Shown here piece by piece: positions 30,634 through 41,437 of a DNA stretch of 64,000 nucleotides. The position numbers were made by a program, and so were the translations under genes. This DNA comes from Rhabditophanes sp. KR3021 (Eukaryota; Nematoda; Chromadorea; Rhabditida; Alloionematidae): contig CAUJLY010000003.1 in NCBI GenBank assembly GCA_963281155.1, positions 6,820,001 to 6,884,000 on the forward strand, in the 5' to 3' direction. Each line of letters begins with the position of its first letter. Position 1 is the stretch's first letter. Below the pieces are notes generated by a model, which saw nothing but the letters and a program-made list of their open reading frames with translations, searched no databases and had not been told where the DNA came from.

Positions 30634-33431
30634 ATGAAGTGTGCCAAGCCTAAAAAGCACACCAGGCAACAATCTAACGATGACTCTATTGTTTCGAATG
30701 GAAGTATTGAATTGGAAGATCTCAGTTTGAATGAAGTTGACAGTGGTAATTTATTCATTTTTATTATATTTAATGCAAGTAAATTTATAGCTTCAAATAC
30801 GTCATCAGACAGACCATATTTTGGACATCGTTATACTCATTCGACAGCTTCGTCCACAGGCAGGCCTGGCCAATCATCGAGGTTATCTTCGTCCAATTCC
30901 TCCTATGCTTTTATCCTTCCAAACCTAGATGCATTTGGTACGGATTTTAGAAGATTTCTTGAAAAAGATATGATTGAAGTTTCTGTGTTGAGGAGATTAG
31001 AAAATTCTGGACATCTAAACTGGTGGTGCACAATGGATTCTACTCAATCCCAAAAGCTTTTTCCTCTATCCACAACTGGAGATGGAAATTGCCTTCTGCA
31101 TGCAGCAAGCCTAGGTATTTGGGGGGTTCACGATTCACAATTAGCTTTACGAAATGCCGTTTGGAACATATTAACTAATAATTTAAAAAAAGAAGCTATT
31201 TTGAGGAGATGGCGGTGGGCAGAAACAAAAAATAATCTCCAATCAGGACTAGTTTTAAGTGAACATGAATGGGAAAAGGAATGGAAGGAGGTGGTGGATA
31301 TTGCAAGTTCTAAGCCTAGGCGATCAAAATCCATCGAAATTAAGGAAATTAATAAAGAAGATGAGATTAAAGAAATAGATGTGTCTGAGGGAGAAGAGGA
31401 ACAACCTCCTACCCCAGCCAGTTCCGGAGATTCAGATGAATTAATATTTGAGTCACTTGAAACGGTACATGTATTCGCCTTAGCCAATGTCTTAAGAAGA
31501 CCAATTATCGTTGTGTCAGACACGATATTACGAAATGCTGCCGGAGAAGAATTGTCACCCATAAACTTTGGGGGTATTTATTTACCCCTAGAATGGCCTG
31601 CTGAAATGTGTCACAGGTTTAACAAAACAACAAAATTTATTAAACTATTAAAAAGACAAAACATTAGAAGATACTTTGGTAAGAAGTTGTTTGAGGGCCA
31701 ATTCGCTAATTCTCGTGACGATGGCAGGATGTTTAAGATACATCACTTGATTGGATTGTCCAGAATCACTCACGTTAGTTAGTTCACGTCGCATGTCGAA
31801 TATGATAGCGTACTCTAAGCCAAGTGCTTGATTAATATGAAGATCATCAAGGTGGATGGCAATTACTTTTCTTTTGTCTTTCCAAATAGCTCTGCATTGT
31901 TTCGCTTTGGATCCAGCGGAATAAAACATTTCATCTCATGTCTAGTTTTGTGGCCACGAGCTCGCAATCTTCTTTTAAGCATACCAGAAACTCCGACATA
32001 AAATATTAACTTTTGAAATCATTAAAAGTAGACTCTTGTTTCCAAAACGTCGTTTCTAATGGAGGTAATTAAACGAGCATGTGTAGTAGGAAAGCAATTA
32101 AAAATTAAAATGTTATGTGATTTAAATGACCATATTGAATAAAAAATGCACAATTTATTTAATCCCTTCTTTTGCAGGTCTCCCTTAGTTCTCTGTTATG
32201 ATTCATCGCACTTTTCGCCTCTCGTTGCTATGAAACAACAATCCACCTCAAATTCCAACCTACAAGCCATTCCAATAACTGACAAAAACAGAAATTTGCT
32301 GCCGGTCCATTTTTCCATAGATCCAGGCCGTCAATATGAATGGTCTGAAACACCCTCTGACATGTCAATAAAAAAAGAAGGCGAATCATACCAAAGCATC
32401 GATCATCAAATAAATTTAATAGGACAGTATATGGACATAGTTAAGATGGATTTAAGGTACTTTATTAGACAAAACATTAAAAATTAAGGTTTTATAAAAG
32501 GTGGAATAATTAACTCTTTAATATCACTATCAGATTCCAAGACCGATAAGTGCTTCATTAAGATAATAATTTAAAAATTAAAAAGATGCTATCTTTTACG
32601 TTATTATTTAATTTACAAAATGGATTTAGGAAAGGATCCAAAAAGAAGTCCGTTCCTATTTCGAATGGGACTGTTGGTATTCCTGATAAATTATTAACGC
32701 TTGCTGCTGGTTCTTCGCACTCTAACTATGAGCTTAAGACATCCTCTACGTCCAATCAACAATCACATTCCAGAATTTTTAAAGAAATATATCAACAAAT
32801 TATTAAACTAGGTAGATTCAGAAGTAAAAAGAATAAACAAGTAAAGAAGGAACAAAAGCCGGTTAAGATTAAGGCTTCTGAGTTGAGGCAGTCTAATTGT
32901 GTGTTGACGGTATTGTTGCATAATTATGTGCATCAGCATTCGGATTTGATGGTCAATATTTATATTGAATCGGCAAAGGAAAGGTATGCTGAGTGGAAGA
33001 AGTCCCAGCATTTGGGTGGGTTGACTTCAAATTATGGAACTATTTCACGATCTCGAATTTCACGTTCTTTTTCATTGACAACTGCTGCTTTGACGTGCAT
33101 TAATGCTTATTGTAACCAAGTCTCCACACCTAGTTACAACTTCCTATGTGCCGAATGCTTTGAGTTGCAAAAGAAAGAGTTGATGGAGAATGGGGAAGAC
33201 ATAAACAAAAACACCCACATCCACAGGCCTGCCTCAATGTCCTCTAGTCAAGAAGAGAACGTCTCGATCTGCACTGAATCCGAATCACCACACCCAACCC
33301 CAACCTTCTACACTTCTGAACCTGCACCAATCTATAAATTGCCACCTGCTGGAGTATTAAAAAATTGTCACGAAGAGGAACACCACAATTCATTCAATAA
33401 ACCACTAGAAACATTTGCTGCTGGATACTAA
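30634..33431 (+). CDS. Cezanne/OTUD7-type deubiquitinase with A20 zinc finger
   Basis: Cysteine protease that removes ubiquitin, in the A20/Cezanne branch of the OTU superfamily; vertebrate Cezanne prefers Lys11 chains. Exons 30634-30745, 30791-31616, 32178-32456 and 32630-33431 give 672 aa. The OTU domain covers about residues 85-370: LENSGHLNWWCTMD, the catalytic TTGDGNCLLHAASLGIWG (Cys near 138), RRWRWAETKNN, ETVHVFALANVLRRPIIVV, FGGIYLPLEWP, and the catalytic His in DSSHFSPLV. A 40-residue acidic insert sits before ETVHVF. A C-terminal A20-type finger (CINAYCNQVSTPSYNFLCAE, C-x4-C-x11-C-x2-C) is near residues 561-585. The UBA domain of vertebrate Cezanne is not seen. The 561 bp intron carries an antisense GIY-YIG relic. 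Confidence 0.93.
31640..32015 (-). pseudogene. GIY-YIG nuclease-like relic in OTUD7-like intron, antisense to host
   Basis: Minus-strand coding relic inside intron 31617-32177. The 5' part reads FYVGVSGMLKRRLRARGHKT, a GIY-YIG-type strand and loop (YVGxSG...R...H). It continues as CFIPLDPKRNNAELFGKT. After one frame change come [38 protein letters not shown] and HPAIVTRISEL. The order and the E.A.I....LTN...SG spacing match the other copies here and resemble the LEM-3/ANKLE1-type GIY-YIG fold. At least one frameshift means this copy is inactive. Confidence 0.65.
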
Positions 33432-34045
33432 ATAGTATATAAATATTTATTTATTTTGTTTGATCCCTTACACCACTTCATGTTATTAGTTTTTCAATTT
33501 AGTTTTCCTTTATAAACACACTTCGATTTGCTTTTTTATCTTGATAAAGGGTATTTTCATCCATCAAAGGGTTTCTAAATTAAATGATAATCAAAAAAGA
33601 CCTAATCATGTCTTATCATCTCCTGATTATTTTCCCAAAAAAAAGAAGGCCATTATATTTATTAAGTATACCATCTTTTCTATCAAATCAAGGCCATTTT
33701 TATCTATATTTCCTACCAAACAATATTGACACCACAAAAAAGATTTGCCTACTCTGCACCCAATCTTTGATTACACTTCTCTACTACTGATACTCTTTTT
33801 ACTATCAGAAATTGTATTTTTTTTTGACATAACCACCACCATCTCTATCCTGATGTTTGTATGTACATAAGCTCGCTTTGTAGGCAGTATGCAGTACACC
33901 AGCTAGAGAAAGTCGATAGTAGTCAGAGTCATAACTTTTAAATGTTTTGTTTTTGATGATTTTGGGGGATAATGACTTGTTTTTTTTGTTCATTGAAGCT
34001 TTTTAAATAATTCGAGTTTTTGATTCAGGTCTAATTTGAAGAAAG
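33432..34045. other. Intergenic region
   Basis: AT-rich gap between the deubiquitinase and the acid phosphatase, both on the plus strand. Nothing beyond probable 3' and promoter sequence. Confidence 0.5.
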
Positions 34046-35499
34046 ATGCTTAAAAGGAGTTTAGTGTTATTTTTGGTGATAGCGGCAGCATGGAGAGGGG
34101 AAAGTGGTAACACCTTCGATACGGGACGATTAGTTGACGTTAAGGCTGATTTGAGTACGCTCGAGTTTGTAACAACAGTAAGTTTAGCTTTTGCTACCAT
34201 TTTTTTATTGTTTTAGATTTTCCGACATGGGGACCGCACTCCCGTTGCCCTCATGCCAACAGACAAAGCCAACGACGAAGAGTCCTGGATAATCGGTCTT
34301 GGTGAACTGACCAAAGAAGGCATGGCTCAGCAATACAGATTAGGGCAATGGATCCGCAAGAGATACGACTCCTTCATCTCGACCGAATACTCATCCTACG
34401 AAATTTATGCTCGTTCCTCTGACTACAACAGAACCCTGATGTCTGGCCAAGCCAACCTTGCGGGACTGTTCAAACCCACAAACCACACCACTCAATTCCT
34501 TCCTGGCCTTTTGTGGAACCCTATCCCAGTTCATACACTTCCAAAGGAAGATGACAGACAACTGTATGATGAAGTGGAATGCCCCATCCTTCACCACGAA
34601 ATTGATCGTGTCTACAGTGAAGACCCACAAGTCTTGCAACTCGAAAAAGAAAATGCTGACTTTTTGAGTTTCCTAGGTAACAACTCCGGCCTGGCCAAAG
34701 ATACTCTCAGATTAAAAGATATGTGGTTAGTATTTGACTCCCTAAATGCTGAATACTGCCACCAAGATGAACATCAAATCCCAGGCTGGGTCAACTCAAC
34801 TGTCTGGTCGAAAATTCAATCTCTGTATGACCAATCTTCACGCTTCTTGCATTCAAACGATTTATTAAAAAAACTAAAGTCCGGTCCTTTATTGCAAGAA
34901 ATTTCGAGAAGATTAAGACTCAAAGCAGCTAACCAACTAGATTCAAGGCACAAATATTATATGTACTCAGCACACGATACGTCCGTGTCGGCAATTCTAG
35001 CAGCTTTCGGCATTATTCCAGAGACATTCCCTAATTACGCTACAATGGCTATGATTGAATTGCACAGATCACAGGATGATCATATAATCAAAGTAAGTTA
35101 TTATTTTAATTTCCCTGACATTTTACACCTGCATTAAATTGTTTACAGATATTTTACAAAAATGTCACGGATGGTGAAAATGTATACGAATATGACATTG
35201 AAAGGTGTCCTTCTCCTTGTTCTCTGACTTCCTTCATGGCATCAACTGAAATTTATATTCCAAAAGCTTGGAAGGTTGATTGTGGAATTGTGAAGTGGTA
35301 CGAATGGGATCCTTCTACTTACTTCGCTCTGATCGCGATGTTAGCTTTCTGTGCTTTCTTCTTTGCCTCATTAATTGGAATTGAATGTGGGTTAAGATAC
35401 TTCAACAAAAAACAAGCGACTACGGCCAATAGAAATGACTCGCGCGAGGAGGGAGATGACACGGCACCTTTGATCAATGATTCCTCTGAAGAAGTTTAA
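34046..35499 (+). CDS. Membrane-bound histidine acid phosphatase
   Basis: Phosphomonoesterase of the histidine acid phosphatase family, expected in the secretory pathway or lysosome. Exons 34046-34177, 34217-35092 and 35149-35499 give 452 aa. An N-terminal signal peptide (LVLFLVIAAAW) is followed by the catalytic RHGDRTP near residues 47-53 (nucleophilic His) and YSAHDTSV near residue 294 (proton donor). Several N-glycosylation sites are visible (NRT, NHT, NNS, NVT). A C-terminal membrane helix (FALIAMLAFCAFFFASLIGI) and a short cytoplasmic tail ending TAPLINDSSEEV give the type I topology of lysosomal ACP2-like enzymes. AATAAA at 35566-35571. Confidence 0.93.
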
Positions 35500-35956
35500 A
35501 TCTAATTTGAAGTTATCATCACAAAGTGATCGGGTTTTTTGTTATAGTAAAAATATATTTTATTTAATAAACTTATAATCGTATTTCCAATTTTGCTTTT
35601 TGTTTCACCCAAATTGGTTTGCTACCACATTATTTTATAAAAAGTTAATTTAATTGCATCTCTACAAATAAATGCATATAAATGTAAAAACAAGATTATT
35701 ATGCATTTATTCAAATATAGACATAATCAACATGCTGTCGTCTGTATAGTGTATGTTTTGGCCTCTACTCATACGTCTTACCACAAATTGATTTGGTTCG
35801 CAAATTTTTTTGTTTAATATATGAAGGAGAGTGTGTGGTTGTTTGCTTACATTTTTGCATTTCTATTAAAAGTAATTTTATTGTAACTTTTAGCTGGTTC
35901 ATTTATTTTAATTTATTATTATATAAATGCTGATACAAGGATATATATCAATCTAG
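35500..35956. other. Intergenic region
   Basis: 457 bp gap between two plus-strand genes. It contains the phosphatase AATAAA at 35566 and, near its end, AT-rich sequence just before the S2P start codon. No gene. Confidence 0.5.
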
Positions 35957-37715
35957 ATGCCGATTGTCTCAACCATCGCTATATTTCTCTTTTCATGGAG
36001 TTTTATATACTTACTTGATCATTATTTAACCTCATGGGGAAATACTTATTATAAGGGTTTTGTTGAGCGATATGATCTACACATTTCACCTCTGCAGTTG
36101 CGTCTCTACCTGACTAAGATAGAGGAACATTCAAATAATTTATTTTCTTCTTTTATTAATGATGGATTTAAAGAAAAGTACGGAGTAGGTGTTAATTTAT
36201 GGTTTGGGGCTGGGGTTGTGTGCGGTTTGAGTTGCTTTGTTGGGATCAGTCTGTACTTGGTTTATAGGATGTGTGTGGATTTATCCAGTTTGTTTGCAAT
36301 TATCATGAGTACCAATCATGATTCTGTCCGGACTTATCCACTTGTTTTTGGGGATGGAGTGGAAGAGGAGATGAGGACTGTTAAGAGTTACGATGATGTA
36401 GACAATGCTATCATGTATGCTGTTTCTAAACATCGGGAACCTGCTCAATCTGGCATTACACCCATCATTCCTGGAGTTAACTTGCCCTTAAATCAAATTC
36501 CCTTATTCATATTTGTTTTAATAGTATGTGGAATATTCCATGAACTTGGACATGCAATCGCTGCTGTCTACTCAAACGTCAAAGTTAATGGATTTGGATT
36601 TTTTATGGTTGTTGTGTATCCAGGAGCCTTTACAGACATCGACTCCGAACAACTCGAAAGGGCAAATGCATTCACCAAGTTATGGATATTTTGTGCGGGT
36701 ATTTGGCATAATTTGATCCTTGCCACTCTATTTGCCTTAATCTTTTTTTCAACACCAGTAATATCTGCTCCTTTTTATTCTGATTCCAATGGAATCCTTG
36801 TTACTGAAGTTTTTGAAGAAAGCGGGTTGTTTGGAGGGGCTGGGTTAGAGGCTGGAAATATTATTGTTTCCATCAATGGGTGCAAAGTAACTAATATTAG
36901 TTCGTACTTTAATTGCTTAAATTTAATAGAAAAAGATATTTATCCAAATGGTTATTTGATTGAGAAAGAAGTTGTGTATCAACAGACGGCTACTCAAGTC
37001 CAAAAAATTGATAATGAGGTTCGATGCTGTGATGAATTTTCCAATACTACTCTGGCTAGTCATCTATGTTTCATGTATAATAAAGAAAAGCCAGGCAATG
37101 GATCCAGTAGCCGGTCTCCTTTTGGCAAAATAGTAAACGTGGATCCTGCCAAAGAGATAATCAACAAGTTTTCATGTTTCCCAGCCAAACAAGTAACTGA
37201 TCTAACCAGATGCCACTACGACACCCGCAACTCCAATACACTCGAAAGCCTGGAATGCGTCAAACCAGCCTTATTCAATGGCACTTTCCTGATTCGTATC
37301 GAATTAGCAGCCAACCTCAAACCGGTCTTATTTATTGGCAAATTAGATGAATTACGTTACATGATAGATGCCTATCACCTAACTCCCAGACTCTCAATCC
37401 TCCCTAATTGGCCACCAATGTTCCTCGAATTAGTTTGCAAATATTTCATAACTTTTTCACTTGCCTTAGCCTTCGTGAATGCAGTTCCTTGCTTTTCTTT
37501 TGATGGCCAGTTCATCCTAAGAACTGTGGTCGAGTTTTATTTTGGTGGGAAGAAAAGAAGGTTTGTTTGTGACGTTTATAGGTAGTATAATAAAAGTTGA
37601 TTTCAGGAAAAAAGAAAAGGTTATTGCTTATATTTTATTGTTTTTTTCAACAGTATTTGCATTCAACTTCATATCCGGCCTCATTAAATTTGTTTTCCTC
37701 CATTGGAATTTTTGA
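35957..37715 (+). CDS. mbtps2: Membrane-bound site-2 protease
   Basis: Intramembrane zinc metalloprotease of the S2P (M50) family that releases membrane-tethered transcription factors such as SREBP and ATF6 in the Golgi. Exons 35957-37560 and 37607-37715 give 570 aa. Several membrane segments flank the zinc site FHELGH near residue 195. A PDZ-like region follows (about 265-320: ILVTEVFEESGLFGGAGLEA), then a Cys-rich lumenal stretch, then the third ligand motif NAVPCFSFDGQFIL near residue 514, where LDG is FDG. The second exon adds a last membrane helix (YILLFFSTVFAFNFI) that reading through the intron would lose. Key residues are intact. Confidence 0.93.
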
Positions 37716-37972
37716 TCTTTGTTATATTTTTGTTATTACTATTTTGATGGACAATTGAAAGTAAATTATGTTGACCTTTAATTTTGTATTTTGATCGTTA
37801 ATTTGATTGGTTTGATAGTCAATTTAAGTATTTTTATCACGAATTTAAGTATCTTGACCACCAATATTTTATACAAATAGACGTAGAAAGAAGTAATTTA
37901 AAAAATCATTTATTAAAAAAAGAGAACAGTGCGATTGTTACAGAAATCTATCCAAAGCCCCACAATAATTAA

Positions 37973-38386
37973 TTATCTTCTTACGGGAGCTCCACGCCCT
38001 CTAGATCTCATGGGAGCTCCCCCTCTACCACCTCTTGGAGCAGCTCCACGAGTCTTCGCCCCGGCAGCTCTATTCTTCGAAGCCTTCGCTTTATCTTCCA
38101 CCAACATAGAATCAAGAGGTAAATGATCAGGAAGGATGACATATCTCAAATTGTTTCCTAAACCAAACTTTAATTAAACAACTTCCAACCCCAAAAACGC
38201 ACCTCTAACAGTCATTGAATCCATACCCAAATTATCTCCATTCTTCAGTGTCAATTTAACTTGTCTCAAATGAATATTCATCGCAATATCTACACCAGTA
38301 ACGGTTCCCTGCAGTTGGTTCCCATTCTTCAGTTCAACCACAACTGTTTCGTGCGACAATTTCATCAAAAAATGTACTAGCTTCAT
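37973..38386 (-). CDS. snr-3: Small nuclear ribonucleoprotein SmD1
   Basis: Core Sm-ring protein of spliceosomal U snRNPs. Exons 38386-38203 and 38157-37973 (45 bp intron) give 122 aa. Sm1 motif: [20 protein letters not shown]; Sm2 follows: [20 protein letters not shown], completed across the splice. The C-terminus is Gly/Arg-rich ([16 protein letters not shown]), typical of SmD1 and a target for arginine dimethylation. Start ATG 38384-38386 is preceded after only nine bases by a TTTGCAG acceptor (38396-38402), so a spliced-leader trans-splice or a 5'UTR intron is likely. Confidence 0.96.
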
Positions 38387-38619
38387 GATGGTTTCCTGCA
38401 AAATGAATAAATATTAGTAAATTAAATGAAACTTTGATCGAAGTTCACGAAATGGTCGGTAGAAGTTGAGGCAAATCAAAGTTAGTAAAGGAAATAAATG
38501 CTGACTTTGAAGTGAAGAAGATGCGTCTTTCCAAGTGGATTTAGTGGTGACCGCGCCGTCGTTAAGTTGGGCTTTGTGGTTTGAATTGGGATAAGTATTG
38601 CAGTGGTTTTTATTTGAAG
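38387..38619. promoter_or_regulatory. Divergent start region with two acceptor-like sites
   Basis: Only 233 bp separate the SmD1 start (minus) from the start of an acidic protein gene (plus). Each start codon is preceded by an acceptor-like site: TTTGCAG on the minus strand nine bases before the SmD1 ATG, and ATTGCAG ending at 38603 on the plus strand sixteen bases before ATG 38620. This is the expected look of two trans-spliced genes sharing a bidirectional promoter. Confidence 0.5.
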
Positions 38620-39199
38620 ATGTCTATGTTTTTTGATAGTTTGAATGCTTTTTTGAGGGATAGGCATGAGTGTTTGGAGGCAGAACAGTATTGTGAAATG
38701 AATGAGGATAATGAGGAGGACAGGGTGGGCGATGAAGGGGAATGTCAGGAAGAAACATGGGCCGATATGGGAGATGATGAAGATATGAAAGCATACAGAG
38801 AATTCCAGCGTGTAAATAGACTGCATCGAGAAGGACGTAAGTTTCAACATCATTTTCTTCTAATAATCGCCTCATTTAGTTAAAAAAGAGGGAAAATGCA
38901 GAAAGTCCGAACCGACCCAAACAGATGTAGTAAATTTTAACTCAGCTGCCTTCAAAATCGGAACGACTGAGTATTTTTGGGAAGAAAAAGTGGGTATTGA
39001 TGGAGTGAAAGATGTCGGAACGGACTTGCCAGATGAGCAAGGTAAAAGGAATGAAATGATTAGTAGGAAAAGAGCATTATATGGCGATAAGGCAGAGGAA
39101 ATAATGGAAAAAGAAACATCGATGGATGTTGGGTTTATGAAAGTCTATAATACACTAAATCCGCCAATGTACCCTTGTGTCAGCTTAAGTATAAGATAA
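38620..39199 (+). CDS. Acidic protein of unknown function
   Basis: Exons 38620-38836 and 38880-39199 (43 bp intron) give 178 aa. I start at ATG 38620 rather than the in-frame ATG at 38581, because an ATTGCAG acceptor lies between them. The N-terminal half is strongly acidic (EMNEDNEEDRVGDEGECQEE, WADMGDDEDMKAYREF). The second exon is mixed and charged (IGTTEYFWEEKVGIDGV, EKETSMDVGFMKVYNTLNPP). No signal peptide, membrane helix or known motif. Codon use and clean splicing support a real gene. Divergent from SmD1. Function not known. Confidence 0.72.
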
Positions 39200-39363
39200 T
39201 GATGATTTTGTATTAAATTTGTGTAATGTAGCAATAAAGTTTTTTATACACTGTGTCATCAATTGCTAGCCTATATAAAGAGCACTTTTGATAACCTTAC
39301 TTTAAAGGCATCATCCTTACCTTCAATTAATAATAAAGAAAACTCTACTACCATCTTAATACT

Positions 39364-39626
39364 ATGAAAAAAATCGTTTGCCCTTCCTGTTACGAAAAGC
39401 TTTGCGGATTTGATTTGTAAGTTTGTTTGTTAATTAGCTCCTAATGATTATTCGTCTTAGATTCAAACAACATGTAAATTGCCACTACAAAAATCGTAAC
39501 ATTGAGTTGGTTCTTGAATGTCAACAGGCAAGATTGGGGATGCAGTATGGTTGTTCACATGCAACGTTTACGAATCTACGCCAATACTTCAACCATCTAA
39601 TTCACTTTCACAACTGCAATAGATGA
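39364..39626 (+). CDS. Small C2H2 zinc-finger protein
   Basis: Exons 39364-39416 and 39461-39626 (44 bp intron) give a 72 aa protein. The splice rebuilds a textbook C2H2 finger with spacing C-x2-C-x12-H-x3-H: CPSCYEKLCGFDLFKQHVNC followed by His. A second, looser Cys/His cluster follows (YGCSHATFTNLRQYFNHLIH, then FHNC), like the paired fingers of small nematode-specific proteins. With so few residues it could be a nucleic-acid or protein adaptor. No wider family recognised. Confidence 0.68.
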
Positions 39627-39939
39627 AGTGTGGGTAATTTGCCAAACTAGTTTACGGGAAGGTCTATTTCATCAAATTTATTCAAACGTATTAGTCTTTA
39701 TATCAAGGATCTATTTTAATATATCATGCCACTTAATAATCTTTTTCTTTCCATACTTATACAGTAACATATCTATTTATTTTTTTGTTATATAACTTTT
39801 GCCTTTCATTAGTGGTTGCAAAATAAAAGTATATTTCTAAAATTGTCTTCTTGTTATTTGTGTGGTGGTGACTTTGTCCCAATCATTCCAAATTTTATAG
39901 TGCTGTTGTTATATCACCCAATTACACCACTATACAAAG

Positions 39940-41208
39940 ATGAGTTTGCTGAGAAGTTTAGTTTTAAGAAATGGAACTTTAAGGACTTTTAAATCTTATT
40001 GTTTGAATCGTAAGTTGATCGTCTAATTCTTTCATACGTTTTTTGCAGCTTCACTCGGCCTTTCTCCCGAAACTATTGAGATCCAAGACTTGGCCAAACG
40101 CTTCGCCACCGAAAAGTTGTTTCCAACTTCCAGACAACAGAACGAAAAAGGCCAACTACCCCTAGACCTTCTAAAAGAAGCTGGTGAACTCGGATTCGGT
40201 GGAATTTATTGCTCTCCAGAACATGGCGGAACTGGCTTGTCACGTCTAGACGCTTCCGTCATTTTCGAACAACTGTCAGCAGGTTGCAGTTCGACTGGAG
40301 CATACATGTCAATTCACAATATGTGTGCTTGGATGATTGATACATATGGAACAGCCGAACAAAGAGAAAAGTATGTTTGTAAGATGGCTGCTTTTGAATG
40401 GTTGGGATCTTATTGCTTGACTGAACCTGGGTCAGGTTCGGATGCAGCTGCTCTAACTACTTCTGCTCGTAAAGAAGGTGATTATTATGTTGTCAATGGA
40501 TCTAAAGCTTTCATTAGTGGTAGTGGTGTGAGCAACGTTTATATTGTTATGATGAGGCATGAAGGAGTTGCTGGTCCAAAGGGGATATTTTCGATGATTG
40601 TTGAAGCAGGCACACCTGGATTCGAACTCGGGAAAAATGAGTCGAAATTAGGGTGGTGTACCCATCCTACTAGGATAATTAATTTTGAAAATTGCAAGAT
40701 TCCAGTCTCTAATAGATTAGGTGGAGAGAATGAAGGTTTCAACATCGCAATGGCTGGGATTAATGGTGGTCGTATTAACATTGCCTCGTGTTCATTAGGA
40801 GCTGCTCAGATGTCAATGGATTATGCGGTGCAACACTTGAAGGATCGTAAACAATTCAATAAAAGACTTGCTGATTTCCAGTGGAATCAATTCAAAATCG
40901 CTGAAATGGCTACGAAGCTACATACGTCTCGATTAATTGTTCGTGATGCTGCCAATCATTTAGACAATAATACTGAATTCAAAGCACCGCTCTGTGCAAT
41001 GGCAAAAGTACATGCTACGGACAATTGTTTCGAAGTTATTAATCAAGCGTTGCAAATGTTTGGAGGGTACGGTGTATTAAAGGATTACCCTATTGAAAGG
41101 TATCTTCGTGACTCTCGAGTCCATCAAATTATCGAGGGAACCAATGAGATAATGAAGATGATTGTGGCTAGGGATATTTTAACGAATGATACTTATTATA
41201 AATGCTAA
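39940..41208 (+). CDS. acad8: Isobutyryl-CoA dehydrogenase (ACAD8), mitochondrial
   Basis: FAD-dependent acyl-CoA dehydrogenase of valine breakdown, converting isobutyryl-CoA to methacrylyl-CoA in the mitochondrial matrix. Exons 39940-40009 and 40049-41208 give 409 aa. Exon 1 encodes a basic, Ser/Leu-rich targeting peptide (MSLLRSLVLRNGTLRTFKSY). ACAD8-like blocks: GLSRLDASVIFEQLSAGCSS, YMSIHNMCAWMIDTYG, SYCLTEPGSGSDAA, NGGRINIASCSLGAAQMSM, ALQMFGGYGVLKDYPIERYL, and the catalytic-base region IIEGTNEIMKMIVARDIL. These match ACAD8 more closely than short-branched or isovaleryl enzymes. AATAAAG follows the stop. Confidence 0.93.
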
Positions 41209-41437
41209 TTAGATAATAGAGCTTAATTGTTTTGCTAAATATTATTTTGAATAAAGTCTTATTGAACAGTAATTGTTTAATCTTAATAATAAGTTCCAAA
41301 AAGTTAATTAATAGAAAGTACATAACGCCATCCTATTACAGAATCTATATTTTTTTACTTCTGAAGTCTTTTGCGGTTGTTTTCTTTATCATGAGTGCAA
41401 TTCGATTAGACAATTGTCCGTTTAGTTAATAAATTAA

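Noticed and set aside
31128..31562. 144-codon minus-strand open frame
   Set aside because: Antisense of the OTU domain exon.
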